Positions 1-7,886 of a stretch of DNA of 23,123 bases are shown one piece after another. The position numbers and the translations under genes are program-made. How positions within the stretch are numbered: the stretch's first letter is position 1; every line of letters starts with the position of its first letter. The notes under the pieces were generated by a model, which did not search any database, was not told where the DNA came from, and worked only from the letters and a program-made list of their open reading frames with translations. Origin of the DNA: CAYLJJ01 sp964384025 (GTDB lineage: Bacteria > Myxococcota_A > Bradymonadia > UBA7976 > UBA1532); NCBI GenBank assembly GCA_964384025.1, contig CAYLJJ010000096.1:1-23123 (forward strand), in the 5' to 3' direction.

Positions 1-1
1 C

Positions 2-2248
2 CTTGATTTTTTATGTGTTGGGGTGATCGATGATGCTTGCCTTGTTTGTTATACTGAGTGTAGTGATGGTGTTGATAATGATTGTGATGGGGAGATTGAT
101 GAAGGCTGCCCAGAATGTGAACCCAGCTCTGAGCTATGTGATGGTCTAGACAATGACTGCGATGGTGAGGTCGATGAAGATTGCTTAGAGTGTGGAGCTG
201 AGATCTGTGATGGCTTGGACAATGATTGTGATGGGAGGGTAGATGAGGGCTGCCCTGCCTGTATCCCCCACTCGGAGATCTGCAATGAAGCTGATGATGA
301 TTGTGATGGGGAGATCGATGAGGGCTGTATCGCCTGCGAAGTGAGGGCGGAGATCTGCGATGGGGTCGATAATGACTGTGATGGGTTGATCGATGAGGGC
401 TGCCCCGTTTGCATCATCGGCGAAGATCTCTGTGATGGGATCGACAATGACTGCGACGGGGAGATTGATGAAGAGTGCATCCCCTGTGATGCTCAACCTG
501 AGCGCTGTGATGGGATCGACAACGACTGTGATGCCCTCGTCGATGAAGGTTGCCCGACCTGTGATCCCAGCGAAGAGCTGTGCAACGGCGCCGATGATGA
601 CTGTGATGGAGAGATCGACGAAGGTTGCCAGATCTGCGAGCCCAGTCTTGAGGTCTGTGATCGTGTGGATAATGACTGTGATGGCGCCATCGATGAGGGC
701 TGTCCTCTCTGCATCATCGGTCCTGATGGCTGCGATGGCCTAGACAATGACTGTGATGGAGAGATCGACGAGGAGTGTACAGAGTGCGAAGCTTCTCCTG
801 AGCGCTGTGATGGGATCGACAACGATTGTGATGCACTGATCGATGAGGGCTGCCCAGTCTGTGAGCCCAGCGAGGAGCTGTGCAATAGCGCCGATGATGA
901 TTGCGATGGAGAGATCGACGAGGGTTGCCAGATCTGCGATCCCATTTTGGAGATCTGTGATGGGATCGACAATGATTGCGACGGCTTGATCGATGAGGGC
1001 TGCCCCGTCTGTATCATTGGCGAGGAGATCTGCGACGGTCTGGACAACAACTGTGATGGCGAGATCGACGAGGGCTGCGACTGTACTTTGGAGATCTGCG
1101 ATGGCTTGGACAACGACTGCGATGAGTTGATCGATGAGGGCTGTCCCATCTGCATACCCAGCGAAGAGTTATGCAACGAAGCTGATGATGATTGCGATGG
1201 TGAGGTTGATGAGGGCTGCGTGATCTGTGAGCCCAGCGCAGAGATTTGTGACCATATAGACAACGACTGTGATGGGCTGATCGACGAGGGTTGCCCGGGC
1301 TGGGTGGTTGAACCTGAGCGCTGTGATGGGATCGACAACGACTGCGATGGCGAGATCGACGAGGGCTGTGAGTGTATCCCCAGTCCGGAGTCCTGTGACG
1401 GGGTGGACAATGACTGTGACGAGGAGATCGATGAGGGCTGCCCGGTCTGTACTCCAGAGTTGGAGATATGCAACAGCGTCGATGATGATTGTGATGGGAT
1501 CATCGATGAGGATTGCGAGCCCTGCGAGCCCAGCGCTGAGATTTGCGATCAGATAGACAATGACTGTGATGGCGAGATCGACGAGGGTTGTCCGATCTGT
1601 ACTCCTCAAGTCGAGATCTGCAACGGGCTGGATGATGACTGCGATAGAGAGATCGATGAGGGTTGCGACATCTGCATCCCTGAGGCGGAGATCTGCGACA
1701 ACATCGACAACGACTGCGACGAAGAGATCGACGAAGGCTGCCCTGAGTGCAGGCCCAGACCGGAGCTGTGTGACGAAGTGGATAATGACTGCGATGGTCT
1801 TATCGACGAGGGCTGCCTTGAATGCTTCCCTCTATCTGAGCGTTGCGACGGAATAGACAATGATTGCGATGGGATCACCGATGAGGGCTGCGCCTATTGC
1901 CTTCCGGAGATCTGTGGCAACGGAATCGATGACGACTGCGACGGCCTCATTGATGAGGGCTGCGGCTGTATCCCTGAGGAGGAGATCTGCGACGGTGAGG
2001 ACAACGACTGTGACAGCCTCGTGGATGAGGGCTGTGAAGGCGAAGAGCCCTCAATTGAGATCTGCGATGGCGAAGACAACGACGGTGACGGCCTGATCGA
2101 CGAGGGCTTTGATCGCGATAGTGACGGCTTTACGAGCTGTGGTGGCGACTGTGCTGATCATGATCCAGCGTTGAACCCAGGGGCTCAGGATCGCTGTGAT
2201 GGCATCGACAACAACTGCGATGGTCATATCGATGAGGGCTGTATGTAG
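2..2248 (+). CDS. MopE-type Cys/Asp-rich repeat protein, 5' end outside the window
   Basis: The visible part is almost entirely tandem units of about 25 residues with consensus CDGxDNDCDGxxDEGC plus a short spacer that usually holds one more Cys. I count 29 units from the GTG at 23. The codons before that GTG (bases 5-22) continue in frame as a degenerate unit (D-F-L-C-V-G-V-I-D-D-A-C against D-N-D-C-D-G-x-I-D-E-G-C). The GTG is therefore internal and the gene starts to the left. These repeats are known from the copper-repressible surface protein MopE and many secreted proteins of Deltaproteobacteria. The regularly spaced Asp suggest calcium binding and the Cys suggest disulfides outside the cytoplasm. 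The last about 45 residues change to a DxDxDG...GGDC...NPGA form and end in one more unit. Unit 28 has lost two Cys (Gly and Phe instead). The signal peptide and any N-terminal domain are not visible, so the function is unknown. Confidence 0.85.
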   Translation, partial: LDFLCVGVIDDACLVCYTECSDGVDNDCDGEIDEGCPECEPSSELCDGLDNDCDGEVDEDCLECGAEICDGLDNDCDGRVDEGCPACIPHSEICNEADDDCDGEIDEGCIACEVRAEICDGVDNDCDGLIDEGCPVCIIGEDLCDGIDNDCDGEIDEECIPCDAQPERCDGIDNDCDALVDEGCPTCDPSEELCNGADDDCDGEIDEGCQICEPSLEVCDRVDNDCDGAIDEGCPLCIIGPDGCDGLDNDCDGEIDEECTECEASPERCDGIDNDCDALIDEGCPVCEPSEELCNSADDDCDGEIDEGCQICDPILEICDGIDNDCDGLIDEGCPVCIIGEEICDGLDNNCDGEIDEGCDCTLEICDGLDNDCDELIDEGCPICIPSEELCNEADDDCDGEVDEGCVICEPSAEICDHIDNDCDGLIDEGCPGWVVEPERCDGIDNDCDGEIDEGCECIPSPESCDGVDNDCDEEIDEGCPVCTPELEICNSVDDDCDGIIDEDCEPCEPSAEICDQIDNDCDGEIDEGCPICTPQVEICNGLDDDCDREIDEGCDICIPEAEICDNIDNDCDEEIDEGCPECRPRPELCDEVDNDCDGLIDEGCLECFPLSERCDGIDNDCDGITDEGCAYCLPEICGNGIDDDCDGLIDEGCGCIPEEEICDGEDNDCDSLVDEGCEGEEPSIEICDGEDNDGDGLIDEGFDRDSDGFTSCGGDCADHDPALNPGAQDRCDGIDNNCDGHIDEGCM
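5..2242 (+). repeat. Tandem 75-bp coding repeats (about 30 MopE-type units)
   Basis: Nearly all units are 75 bp. Exceptions are units 3, 15, 19, 26 and 27, which are 22-24 codons. A higher-order period of four units (about 300 bp) lies on top. The variant CNxxDDDCDG occurs in units 4, 8, 12, 16 and 20 (starting near 254, 554, 854, 1145 and 1442). The Cys-Ile-Ile-Gly spacer occurs in units 6, 10 and 14, and the CDAL ending in units 7 and 11. After unit 20 the phase jumps by two: the DDDCD variant recurs in units 22 (1592) and 26 (1892). This pattern indicates growth by duplication of four-unit blocks, then a break in register. Confidence 0.85.
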
Positions 2249-2254
2249 GGAGCA

Positions 2255-2503
2255 TCAAAACCCCTGATAGGGATTCTGGATCTCAAAGCTTACGGGGGCT
2301 TTGGAGCGAGCCCGGCTGCTGAAATCCAGCTTTAAAATTCCCTGAGGCGCCTTCTGAACCTTTCCCTTGATCAACAGCTCGCTCTTGCTCTTATGCAGCT
2401 GCTTTGGGTTGAGAAAATAGCCTTGATACAGCTCCATAGAGAAGGAGTGCATCCGTAAAAGTAGGCTATCTGGGAAGCGCCTCGGCTCATCGAAGAAGCT
2501 CAT
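2255..2503 (-). CDS. Small hypothetical protein (82 aa)
   Basis: I recognise no family. The 82-residue product is basic, begins MSFFDEPRRF and ends NPYQGF. It has no signal peptide or membrane segment. Its ATG overlaps the TGA of the upstream frame as ATGA (2500-2503), so it could be translated by coupling. A GAGGG lies directly against the ATG, too close to be a good ribosome site. Alternatively it is the C-terminal part of the upstream secreted protein, separated by a frame error, because this stretch shows other frame problems. Its stop lies 6 nt from the convergent stop of the repeat protein. A short CCCT-ATC-AGGG hairpin followed by GTTTT sits over the stop codon but is weak. Confidence 0.5.
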   Translation of the reverse strand: MSFFDEPRRFPDSLLLRMHSFSMELYQGYFLNPKQLHKSKSELLIKGKVQKAPQGILKLDFSSRARSKAPVSFEIQNPYQGF

Positions 2504-2846
2504 CCCTCTAATATCAGGGCGAAGAGGGCTGGAGAGGGACCCAACTCCAGCTGGTCGCCCTTAACGATCAGCGGCTTGAAACCCTTGTAGGCTGAGCCTC
2601 GGACGGGGCGCCAAGCTTTCTCTCTCAACAGGTAAAAGCGGAGGGAATCAAGGGCAGCCTCAGGGCAATCTACGCTTTGCATCTCCTGAACCTCAAGCTG
2701 CCAATCAGCCTTAGGATATCCCAGGGCTTCCAACTTCCGAAGGATCTCACTCTCCTGCACCATCTCTTTCTGTTTCTCCGGGCTTGGGCCTCAGCCACCC
2801 AGAGCAGGGTGAGGCTTAAAAGCATCAGGGTGTTCAAGAGCTTCAC
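2500..2846 (-). pseudogene. Small secreted protein split by a one-base frameshift near 2781
   Basis: The GTG at 2846 has a good ribosome site (GGGAGG, six bases upstream) and opens a clear signal peptide: VKLLNTLMLL, then a hydrophobic run ending VAEAQA, a signal peptidase I-type site. A few codons later this frame becomes Arg/Trp-rich and stops at 2670. The neighbouring frame reads SPEKQKEMVQESEILRKL from the same bases and continues as a sensible 87-residue sequence from the ATG at 2763 to the TGA at 2500. One missing C in the short C run at 2780-2782 would join them into a protein of about 115 residues. Possible explanations are a sequencing or assembly indel, a recent inactivating mutation, or less likely a programmed frameshift. 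The mature part has no family I recognise. Confidence 0.5.
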
Positions 2847-3368
2847 TCTAGACCTCCCTGTGGGCCAGCGCCCGCGCGACCAACGATGTGAGCCCGCAGC
2901 CTGGGCGCTGCGCAGAGGGAGTGTGGCGGGGGTGGCGCTGGCGATCTGTGTCGGATCGGCGCGACGTCCGGAGCGCATCAACCCTCCCGCTGAGACCAAG
3001 CCTCCTACGGCGAGAACATCCTGGGCTCGCCCCCCGCTCTCTACCGCCCGCTCTACAGCTTCAGCTTGGGCCTCTGCGAGGCTGTGTCCAGAGGCGGGGC
3101 TTTTAAGAGCTAGACCCTCTTCTCCCTGAAGGTGATGGGTCAGCTCATGAGCCACCAAGCCCTGTCCAGGGTTGGACTCTCCAAAGGCGATCTTTCCACC
3201 CATGCTGAAAGCTTCAGCGTTTAGGCTGGCGGAGGCATCTTGGGCTGCCTGCCCTGTATAAGCTTGGACACCTGAGAGATCCATCCCAAAAGAGGCCTCC
3301 ATCTCCCTTTGATGAGGCAGACCTGAGGCAGGGCCAGAGAGTCTCACTTGCGCGGCCCTGTTTTGCAA
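2670..3368 (-). CDS. DUF4157 (eCIS-core) domain protein, both ends uncertain
   Basis: Residues about 15-85 match the DUF4157/eCIS-core pattern: LPHQREMEASFG, a DLSGVQ segment (family form 'DFSxVRVHT'), LNAEAFSMGGKIAFG, and LVAHELTHHLQ carrying the HExxH zinc motif at residues 74-78. The family includes proteins encoded with extracellular contractile injection systems, and also many singletons. No other injection-system gene is visible here. The formal start is a TTG without a clear ribosome site. The same frame stays open upstream to 3489 and encodes a plausible Ser/Gln-rich leader (KNKRNPRNSTPSQSSQEG). That leader lies one base out of frame with an ATG at 3468. At the other end the frame runs without a stop into the signal peptide of the next gene. 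A neighbouring frame ends in a TGA overlapping that gene's GTG, so the natural C-terminus probably lies near 2843-2847 after another frame correction. The domain is confident; the boundaries are not. Confidence 0.6.
   Translation of the reverse strand: MQNRAAQVRLSGPASGLPHQREMEASFGMDLSGVQAYTGQAAQDASASLNAEAFSMGGKIAFGESNPGQGLVAHELTHHLQGEEGLALKSPASGHSLAEAQAEAVERAVESGGRAQDVLAVGGLVSAGGLMRSGRRADPTQIASATPATLPLRSAQAAGSHRWSRGRWPTGRSRVKLLNTLMLLSLTLLWVAEAQARRNRKRWCRRVRSFGSWKPWDILRLIGSLRFRRCKA
2853..2858 (-). promoter_or_regulatory. Shine-Dalgarno GGGAGG for the GTG start at 2846
   Basis: A strong purine-rich site lies six bases before a GTG that begins a signal peptide. This marks a separate gene start inside the frame that runs on from the DUF4157 coding region. 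It argues that the apparent C-terminal tail of that ORF (below 2847) belongs to another gene. Confidence 0.6.
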
Positions 3369-3562
3369 AATCTCTGAAGATTGCGCCCGAGCCGAAGCAC
3401 CTCCAGAGGAGCCTTCTTGGCTGGATTGAGAGGGAGTAGAATTCCTGGGATTTCTCTTGTTCTTGCATAGGAGCCTTTGGCTTTCTCTTTAAGCCAAGTT
3501 AGCGTTGAAGACCACAGAGAGCAATCCAGGTTGAAAGAGCTTGAGCCCAAATCATAACCGTC

Positions 3563-5434
3563 TTAATCAAGCTCTTCGGGCAGCTCAACCTGCATCTCTA
3601 CGACTTGGTTCCCTCCGGGATCCAGCCACTCTGGGATGCTCAGAGAGAGGGCGGGGAGATAGGTGATGATCAGCACCCCGATCCCCAGGATGAGCAGATA
3701 GGGCACGACATGACGGTAGAGCTGCACCATCGGTTTATTAAAGCGGGTTGAGGCCAAGAAGAGGTTGAGACCCACAGGGGGGAAGAGGAAGCCCAACTCC
3801 AAGTTAGCCAGGAAAATCACCCCCATATGCACTGGATCGATACCATAATGCACCGCGATGGGTGCCAGGATGGGTGGCAGAATTACAATAGCGGAGTAGA
3901 TCTCTAAGACGCTGCCCAGGACCAGGAGGATACCGTTGAGCGCCAAGAGGAAGATCCAAGGGGATTCGATGCTCTGGCTGACCCACTCCAGCAGCTCATC
4001 AGGGATAAAAGCATCCACCATATAACCGCTGAGACCCATCGCCGCCGCCAGCAGGATCAGGACCGCGCCGATGAGCGCGCCTGCCTTAGCAAGCACCAGG
4101 GGCAGATCTCGGAAAAGATGGATATCTTTGATGATCAGCACCTCGATGATCATGCTGTAGAACAGGGCTGCTGCTGAAGCCTCGACGATAGAAGCTAAGC
4201 CGCTGGCGAAGAGAAAGATCACGACCAAGGGGATCGACAGCTCCCACTTGGCGATCCAACTCGCCATCAACAGCTCTTTAAGATCAAAGCTGGGGCGCTT
4301 ATAATTTGGCCGCTGCTTCTCAACTCGCCGCCCGACGAAGACCCCATAGATCACCACCAAGAGCACCAAGAGCATTCCAGGGAGCAGGCCCGCGAGATAG
4401 AGACGATCAGCGGGCACCTCAGCGACGACGGAATAGAGAAGCACAGGGAGGCTGGGAGGGAAGAGGAGGCCCAGGCTGCCTCCTGCGCAGATCAGCCCCA
4501 AAGAGAAGCCTTCTGGGTATTTGTCATGCTGGAGGATGCCATAGACTAAGCCACCCAAGGCGATAATGGTGATCCCTGAGCCCCCCGTAAAGGTGGTAAA
4601 GAGCGCACAGACCCCCGCAACCAAGATGGCGATCCCTCCCGGCATCCAACCAAAGAGGGCACGGAAGAAGCGCACAAGGCGCTGAGCTGCTTGAGACTCT
4701 GCCAAGATATAGCCGGTGCCGGTGAGCAGAGGGATGGCGGGCATCGTTGGGGAGGCGATCAGGCGATAGACCTCGGCGGAGACCGCTGAGATGGGGGTTC
4801 CCTCCTCAAAGAAGAGGAGCATAGCGATCCCCGCCATCGCCACAAAGACCGGCGCCCCCAAGAGGGCAGCCAGGAGCACCACGCTGATCAGAGGCCAGAG
4901 GTAGGCCTCCACCATCTCTGGGGCCAGATCAAAGAGAAAGCCCAGAGGCAGGAGCATCAGTGCCAGGAGACGACCGGGCCAACGCTCTGAAGCCTGCCAA
5001 GTAAAGCGCAGGGCGATGAGCCCCAAGGCCAGCGGCATGATCGACTCGCTGATCCACTCCGGCAGCCCGATGGGGAAGATATCACCCTGCTCTCGGTTGA
5101 CCCGCACCACCGCGACGCTGGACCAAGCCAGGAGCGCAGTGGTGGAGGCAGCGATGCTCATCGCTAGGAGACGGATAAGCTCGTTGGCGCGACCAGCGGG
5201 GAGAGCCTCGCTGGTGGAGAGCTGTAGGTGTTTGCGATCACGGGTAGCCAAGAGCCCACCCATAAAAGCCATCCAGAGCACCAAGTGCTGCATATAGGCA
5301 GCAGCTCCAGGGATATGCAGGAGCCTGAGGCTGCGCCCCAGAGCCTCCAGGATGGGCAAGATCATCAGGCCCATAAAGAGCGCGACATAGAGGCCGTTCT
5401 CTGCGCGGTGTAGGAGGCTTCGAGCTTTTGTCAC
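3563..5434 (-). CDS. TRAP transporter permease, fused DctQ-DctM
   Basis: This 623-residue inner-membrane protein combines the small DctQ subunit (residues about 1-150; LWMAFMGGLLATRDRKH at 53-69) with the large DctM subunit (about 180-600). DctM signatures are GGSGITIIALGG (284-295), LGLLFPPSLPVLLYS (321-335) and NLELGFLFPPVGLNLFLAS (544-562). At least 14 hydrophobic segments fit the combined topology. TRAP systems take up organic acids, sugar acids or related solutes using the Na+ or H+ gradient and a periplasmic DctP protein. No DctP gene is in the window, so it must be encoded elsewhere or lie outside. The start is a GTG with AGGA about ten bases upstream. The gene follows the KamA-like gene by 75 nt on the same strand, so co-transcription is possible but the substrate cannot be deduced. 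Confidence 0.88.
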   Translation of the reverse strand: MTKARSLLHRAENGLYVALFMGLMILPILEALGRSLRLLHIPGAAAYMQHLVLWMAFMGGLLATRDRKHLQLSTSEALPAGRANELIRLLAMSIAASTTALLAWSSVAVVRVNREQGDIFPIGLPEWISESIMPLALGLIALRFTWQASERWPGRLLALMLLPLGFLFDLAPEMVEAYLWPLISVVLLAALLGAPVFVAMAGIAMLLFFEEGTPISAVSAEVYRLIASPTMPAIPLLTGTGYILAESQAAQRLVRFFRALFGWMPGGIAILVAGVCALFTTFTGGSGITIIALGGLVYGILQHDKYPEGFSLGLICAGGSLGLLFPPSLPVLLYSVVAEVPADRLYLAGLLPGMLLVLLVVIYGVFVGRRVEKQRPNYKRPSFDLKELLMASWIAKWELSIPLVVIFLFASGLASIVEASAAALFYSMIIEVLIIKDIHLFRDLPLVLAKAGALIGAVLILLAAAMGLSGYMVDAFIPDELLEWVSQSIESPWIFLLALNGILLVLGSVLEIYSAIVILPPILAPIAVHYGIDPVHMGVIFLANLELGFLFPPVGLNLFLASTRFNKPMVQLYRHVVPYLLILGIGVLIITYLPALSLSIPEWLDPGGNQVVEMQVELPEELD

Positions 5435-5509
5435 TGGGCATCATCCTATGGTTGGGGGGCTGACTGGCGATCTAGCCAAAATAGGAGGAGAGGAGCAAGA
5501 GCGAGCTGT

Positions 5510-7732
5510 CTAGGCTCTCTGCTTCTTGACGCTCCCCGCGCTAAAATGGCTGAGCTGCTCGCTGATCTTGAAATCATAGCTGGGGTATTCGTAGAGCGGC
5601 AGTCGAAGCTCTGTCTCTCCCATCGAGTAACCAAAGAGCCCCTCATAGTCTGCTGGATCTTCACCCATCTCCTTGAGCTGCTCAAGATACTCTGAGATCG
5701 ACTTTGACTCGATGATGATCAGCTTGCCCATCTCCTCGATGACGGGGCTATGGACGCGGTTGATGTCGTGATCGAACTCTAAAATCCGGCGACCGTAGCG
5801 TGTGATGCCGATCAGACGAAAACTCAAGCTTTTGCCCACACCAGGGAGGTTGATGACGTTGCGATCTGTCGCTAAGAAGGGCAGATTTCGTCGACGCCGC
5901 AGTTCTTCGATCTGTGCGCGCATCTGCTCTGCTTTATCAGGGAAGCCTGCGATCCGCCCCCACTCCTCTTGAGGCACCGCGCCAAGGATCTTCTCTTCGA
6001 GTTGCTCCTGAACTGCACGGGCGTTAGGTGAGAAGTTAAAGTGGTTCTCCATATAACCCTTCACCGTAAAGGTGTAGTAGGGCAACACACCGATTTCGTT
6101 GAGGGCTTGGCGTAGCTTAGCGTTATGGCCTCGTCGCGAAGCGGGGGCTGTATGAACATGTTGATTACTCACCATCCAACCCGCCTCAAGCAGGCGCTCG
6201 ATCCCCTGTTGTGCCTCAGGTGTGATCTCCATCGGCGCCTCAAAGTGGGTTTGAATGATAAACTGACGCACCCCTATCTCAGCTGCCTTGTGCTTAAACT
6301 CCGCCAAGATGCGCTGCAGTGCTGGGGTGATGCGCTGAGGTAGATAAACCGGTATACGGCTGCCTAGGCGTACGCGCTGCAGCTCAGCATACTTCTCCCC
6401 ATCTGGACGATTGATATTGGCTTCACGCTTGGCTTTGGCCATCCTATAGACCGCGTTGAGGATCTCTTTGAGGGTCTCATCGGCGCTCATCAGAGCGTCC
6501 CCCCCTGTGATGAGAATATCGCGAAGTTGAGCATCCTCCTCCCAGTAACTCATCAACTCCTCGAGTCTCTCTGGCCAGCGCTTCTTGGGTGTCAGAGCCT
6601 TGAGATTGAAGTTGAGATGGCCACGCTGAAAGTTATACATCCGCTGACAGGAGGCACAGAGCCCTGCACAGGCGCGACCCATAGAGTCAGGGATGAGGAT
6701 CGCCACCTCAGGATAGCGACGGTGGATGTTGTGCTCATTGGGCAAGATCCAACCTGCTGCGTTGGGTTCACCGGGCTGGACCAGATCCTCCTTCTCCCAA
6801 GCGACGATATGGGCGAACTCCTCTACCAGCTCTCGGCTATAGAGCACATAGTGACGGATGGCGAGATCAGCACCGATGGCGAAGTAGGGCACGCGCACGT
6901 GAAGGAGCGAAAGATAATAGGGGTTGACGAAGATGGGGATTCCAGCCTGCTCCGCTTCATGAAGCACTTTCACCGTATCGGGATCCAGAGAGTGCCCAAG
7001 CATCTCATTCACCTCATCCGCTTTGCGTGCAGCGAACTTGAGGTGGAAGCTGTGCTCAGACCACCACTCCAACACCGCTAAGAACTTCTGAGCCTCGGAC
7101 ATTCCCTCTTTAAAATGGTAACGAGGATCAGGGCGCTGACGCGCTTCTATCTTGGGGATCAGCGCACGGATAATCCGATCACGGTTCTCCTCACGGAGCC
7201 GCACAATGCGGGGGTCCAGCCCAGAGGGAAAGCGCTCCATCCAGGCCCTGAGTTGTTGAAGTTTGGGGAGCTGACGGGTGATGGTTCCTGAGAGCTGCCG
7301 AAAGAGTTGGAGCATATCCTCAAAGAAGGCAGGCTTGGCCCCTCCTGTGCCGTGATGTACTGCCAACCAGATCATCTTGATAGGGTTGTTGATCGCCACC
7401 TGACCACGCAGGTTGAGATCCACATACTCCATCCCAGCATGATCTACATAATCCAAGAGACGGATCGTCGCCATATCGCGCCAAGCCAGAGCTTCAAAAG
7501 CTTTACGGCCCGCCTTAGCCCCCTCATAAAAAGCTCGTGCCTCTGGGCTCAACTCCTGAAGCGCCCAATATTTGACTCCCACCAGGGCCTCAGTCTCGTT
7601 GCTGGAGTTACGCATGATCTCTTCCAGCTCAGAGTTCTCCTTGAGAAGTTGTCGAAGGAGTCGGTGAGATCGCACATTGATGGCTATCTGATCCAGCTCA
7701 AGGACTGTGTTCTTTTGAAATGTGGTGTTCAT
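5510..7732 (-). CDS. KamA-family radical-SAM protein (lysine 2,3-aminomutase-like, long form)
   Basis: The 740-residue protein carries a radical-SAM cluster motif CAGLCASC (Cys355, 359, 362). It is followed by DILITGGDALM (405-415, the SAM-binding GGD region), LGSRIPVYLPQRITPAL (456-472) and IQTHFEAPMEITPEA (493-507), all hallmarks of the KamA family. LPGVGKSL (629-636) may hold the PLP lysine (Lys634). Family members usually move an amino group from C2 to C3 of lysine or glutamate. This protein is nearly twice the usual length, with about 340 extra N-terminal residues. Its cluster context differs from the standard CxxYCRHCTR form, so calling it lysine 2,3-aminomutase would go too far. The ATG has a strong GGAGG site. 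No beta-lysine acetyltransferase gene is nearby. It may be co-transcribed with the TRAP permease downstream. Confidence 0.82.
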   Translation of the reverse strand: MNTTFQKNTVLELDQIAINVRSHRLLRQLLKENSELEEIMRNSSNETEALVGVKYWALQELSPEARAFYEGAKAGRKAFEALAWRDMATIRLLDYVDHAGMEYVDLNLRGQVAINNPIKMIWLAVHHGTGGAKPAFFEDMLQLFRQLSGTITRQLPKLQQLRAWMERFPSGLDPRIVRLREENRDRIIRALIPKIEARQRPDPRYHFKEGMSEAQKFLAVLEWWSEHSFHLKFAARKADEVNEMLGHSLDPDTVKVLHEAEQAGIPIFVNPYYLSLLHVRVPYFAIGADLAIRHYVLYSRELVEEFAHIVAWEKEDLVQPGEPNAAGWILPNEHNIHRRYPEVAILIPDSMGRACAGLCASCQRMYNFQRGHLNFNLKALTPKKRWPERLEELMSYWEEDAQLRDILITGGDALMSADETLKEILNAVYRMAKAKREANINRPDGEKYAELQRVRLGSRIPVYLPQRITPALQRILAEFKHKAAEIGVRQFIIQTHFEAPMEITPEAQQGIERLLEAGWMVSNQHVHTAPASRRGHNAKLRQALNEIGVLPYYTFTVKGYMENHFNFSPNARAVQEQLEEKILGAVPQEEWGRIAGFPDKAEQMRAQIEELRRRRNLPFLATDRNVINLPGVGKSLSFRLIGITRYGRRILEFDHDINRVHSPVIEEMGKLIIIESKSISEYLEQLKEMGEDPADYEGLFGYSMGETELRLPLYEYPSYDFKISEQLSHFSAGSVKKQRA

Positions 7733-7752
7733 CCTCTCTCCTCCCTGAAATA

Positions 7753-7784
7753 TCTATAGATGTTTCAATGCGCAGGAGGTCAAT
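7753..7784 (-). promoter_or_regulatory. Possible sigma70-type promoter for the KamA-like gene
   Basis: Reading the minus strand, TTGACC (7784-7779) is followed after 20 bases by TATAGA (7758-7753), about 20 bases before the coding start at 7732. The -35 match is good, but the spacing is longer than the usual 17 and the leader would be very short. This is weak evidence. Confidence 0.25.
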
Positions 7785-7886
7785 TCAAGGATAAATTGAA
7801 GATTCTCCGAAACGATTTTTTGGTGAAGTGAGCGATATTATCAGATGGTGAGGCTCAGTATCTATGTGGAATAGATGACGGTTTCG

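Noticed and set aside
493..1503. Long Ser/Gln/Pro-rich open frames on the minus strand opposite the repeat gene (also 49-480, 1169-1609 and 1606-1878)
   Set aside because: They are by-products of the repeated GAT/GAC/TGT/GAG codons, whose complement has no stops. They lack ribosome sites and mirror the 75-bp repeat exactly.
2258..2275. CCCT-ATC-AGGG hairpin with GTTTT at the end of the 82-residue gene
   Set aside because: The four-pair stem is too weak to call a terminator, although it is in the right place between convergent genes.
2677..3129. Plus-strand 150-residue open frame opposite the DUF4157 region
   Set aside because: Arg/Pro/Ala-rich with no family character. The minus strand here carries the HELTH domain and a signal peptide with a good ribosome site.
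3214..3468. Minus-strand frame from the ATG at 3468 (MQEQEKSQEF...)
   Set aside because: After the first residues the sequence becomes incoherent and overlaps the DUF4157 domain in another frame. I think only its ATG matters, as the possible true start of the DUF4157 gene.
3563..5434. Possibility that the TRAP frame is an assembly fusion of separate dctQ and dctM genes
   Set aside because: The reading frame is continuous, and natural DctQ-DctM fusions are common, so no error needs to be assumed.
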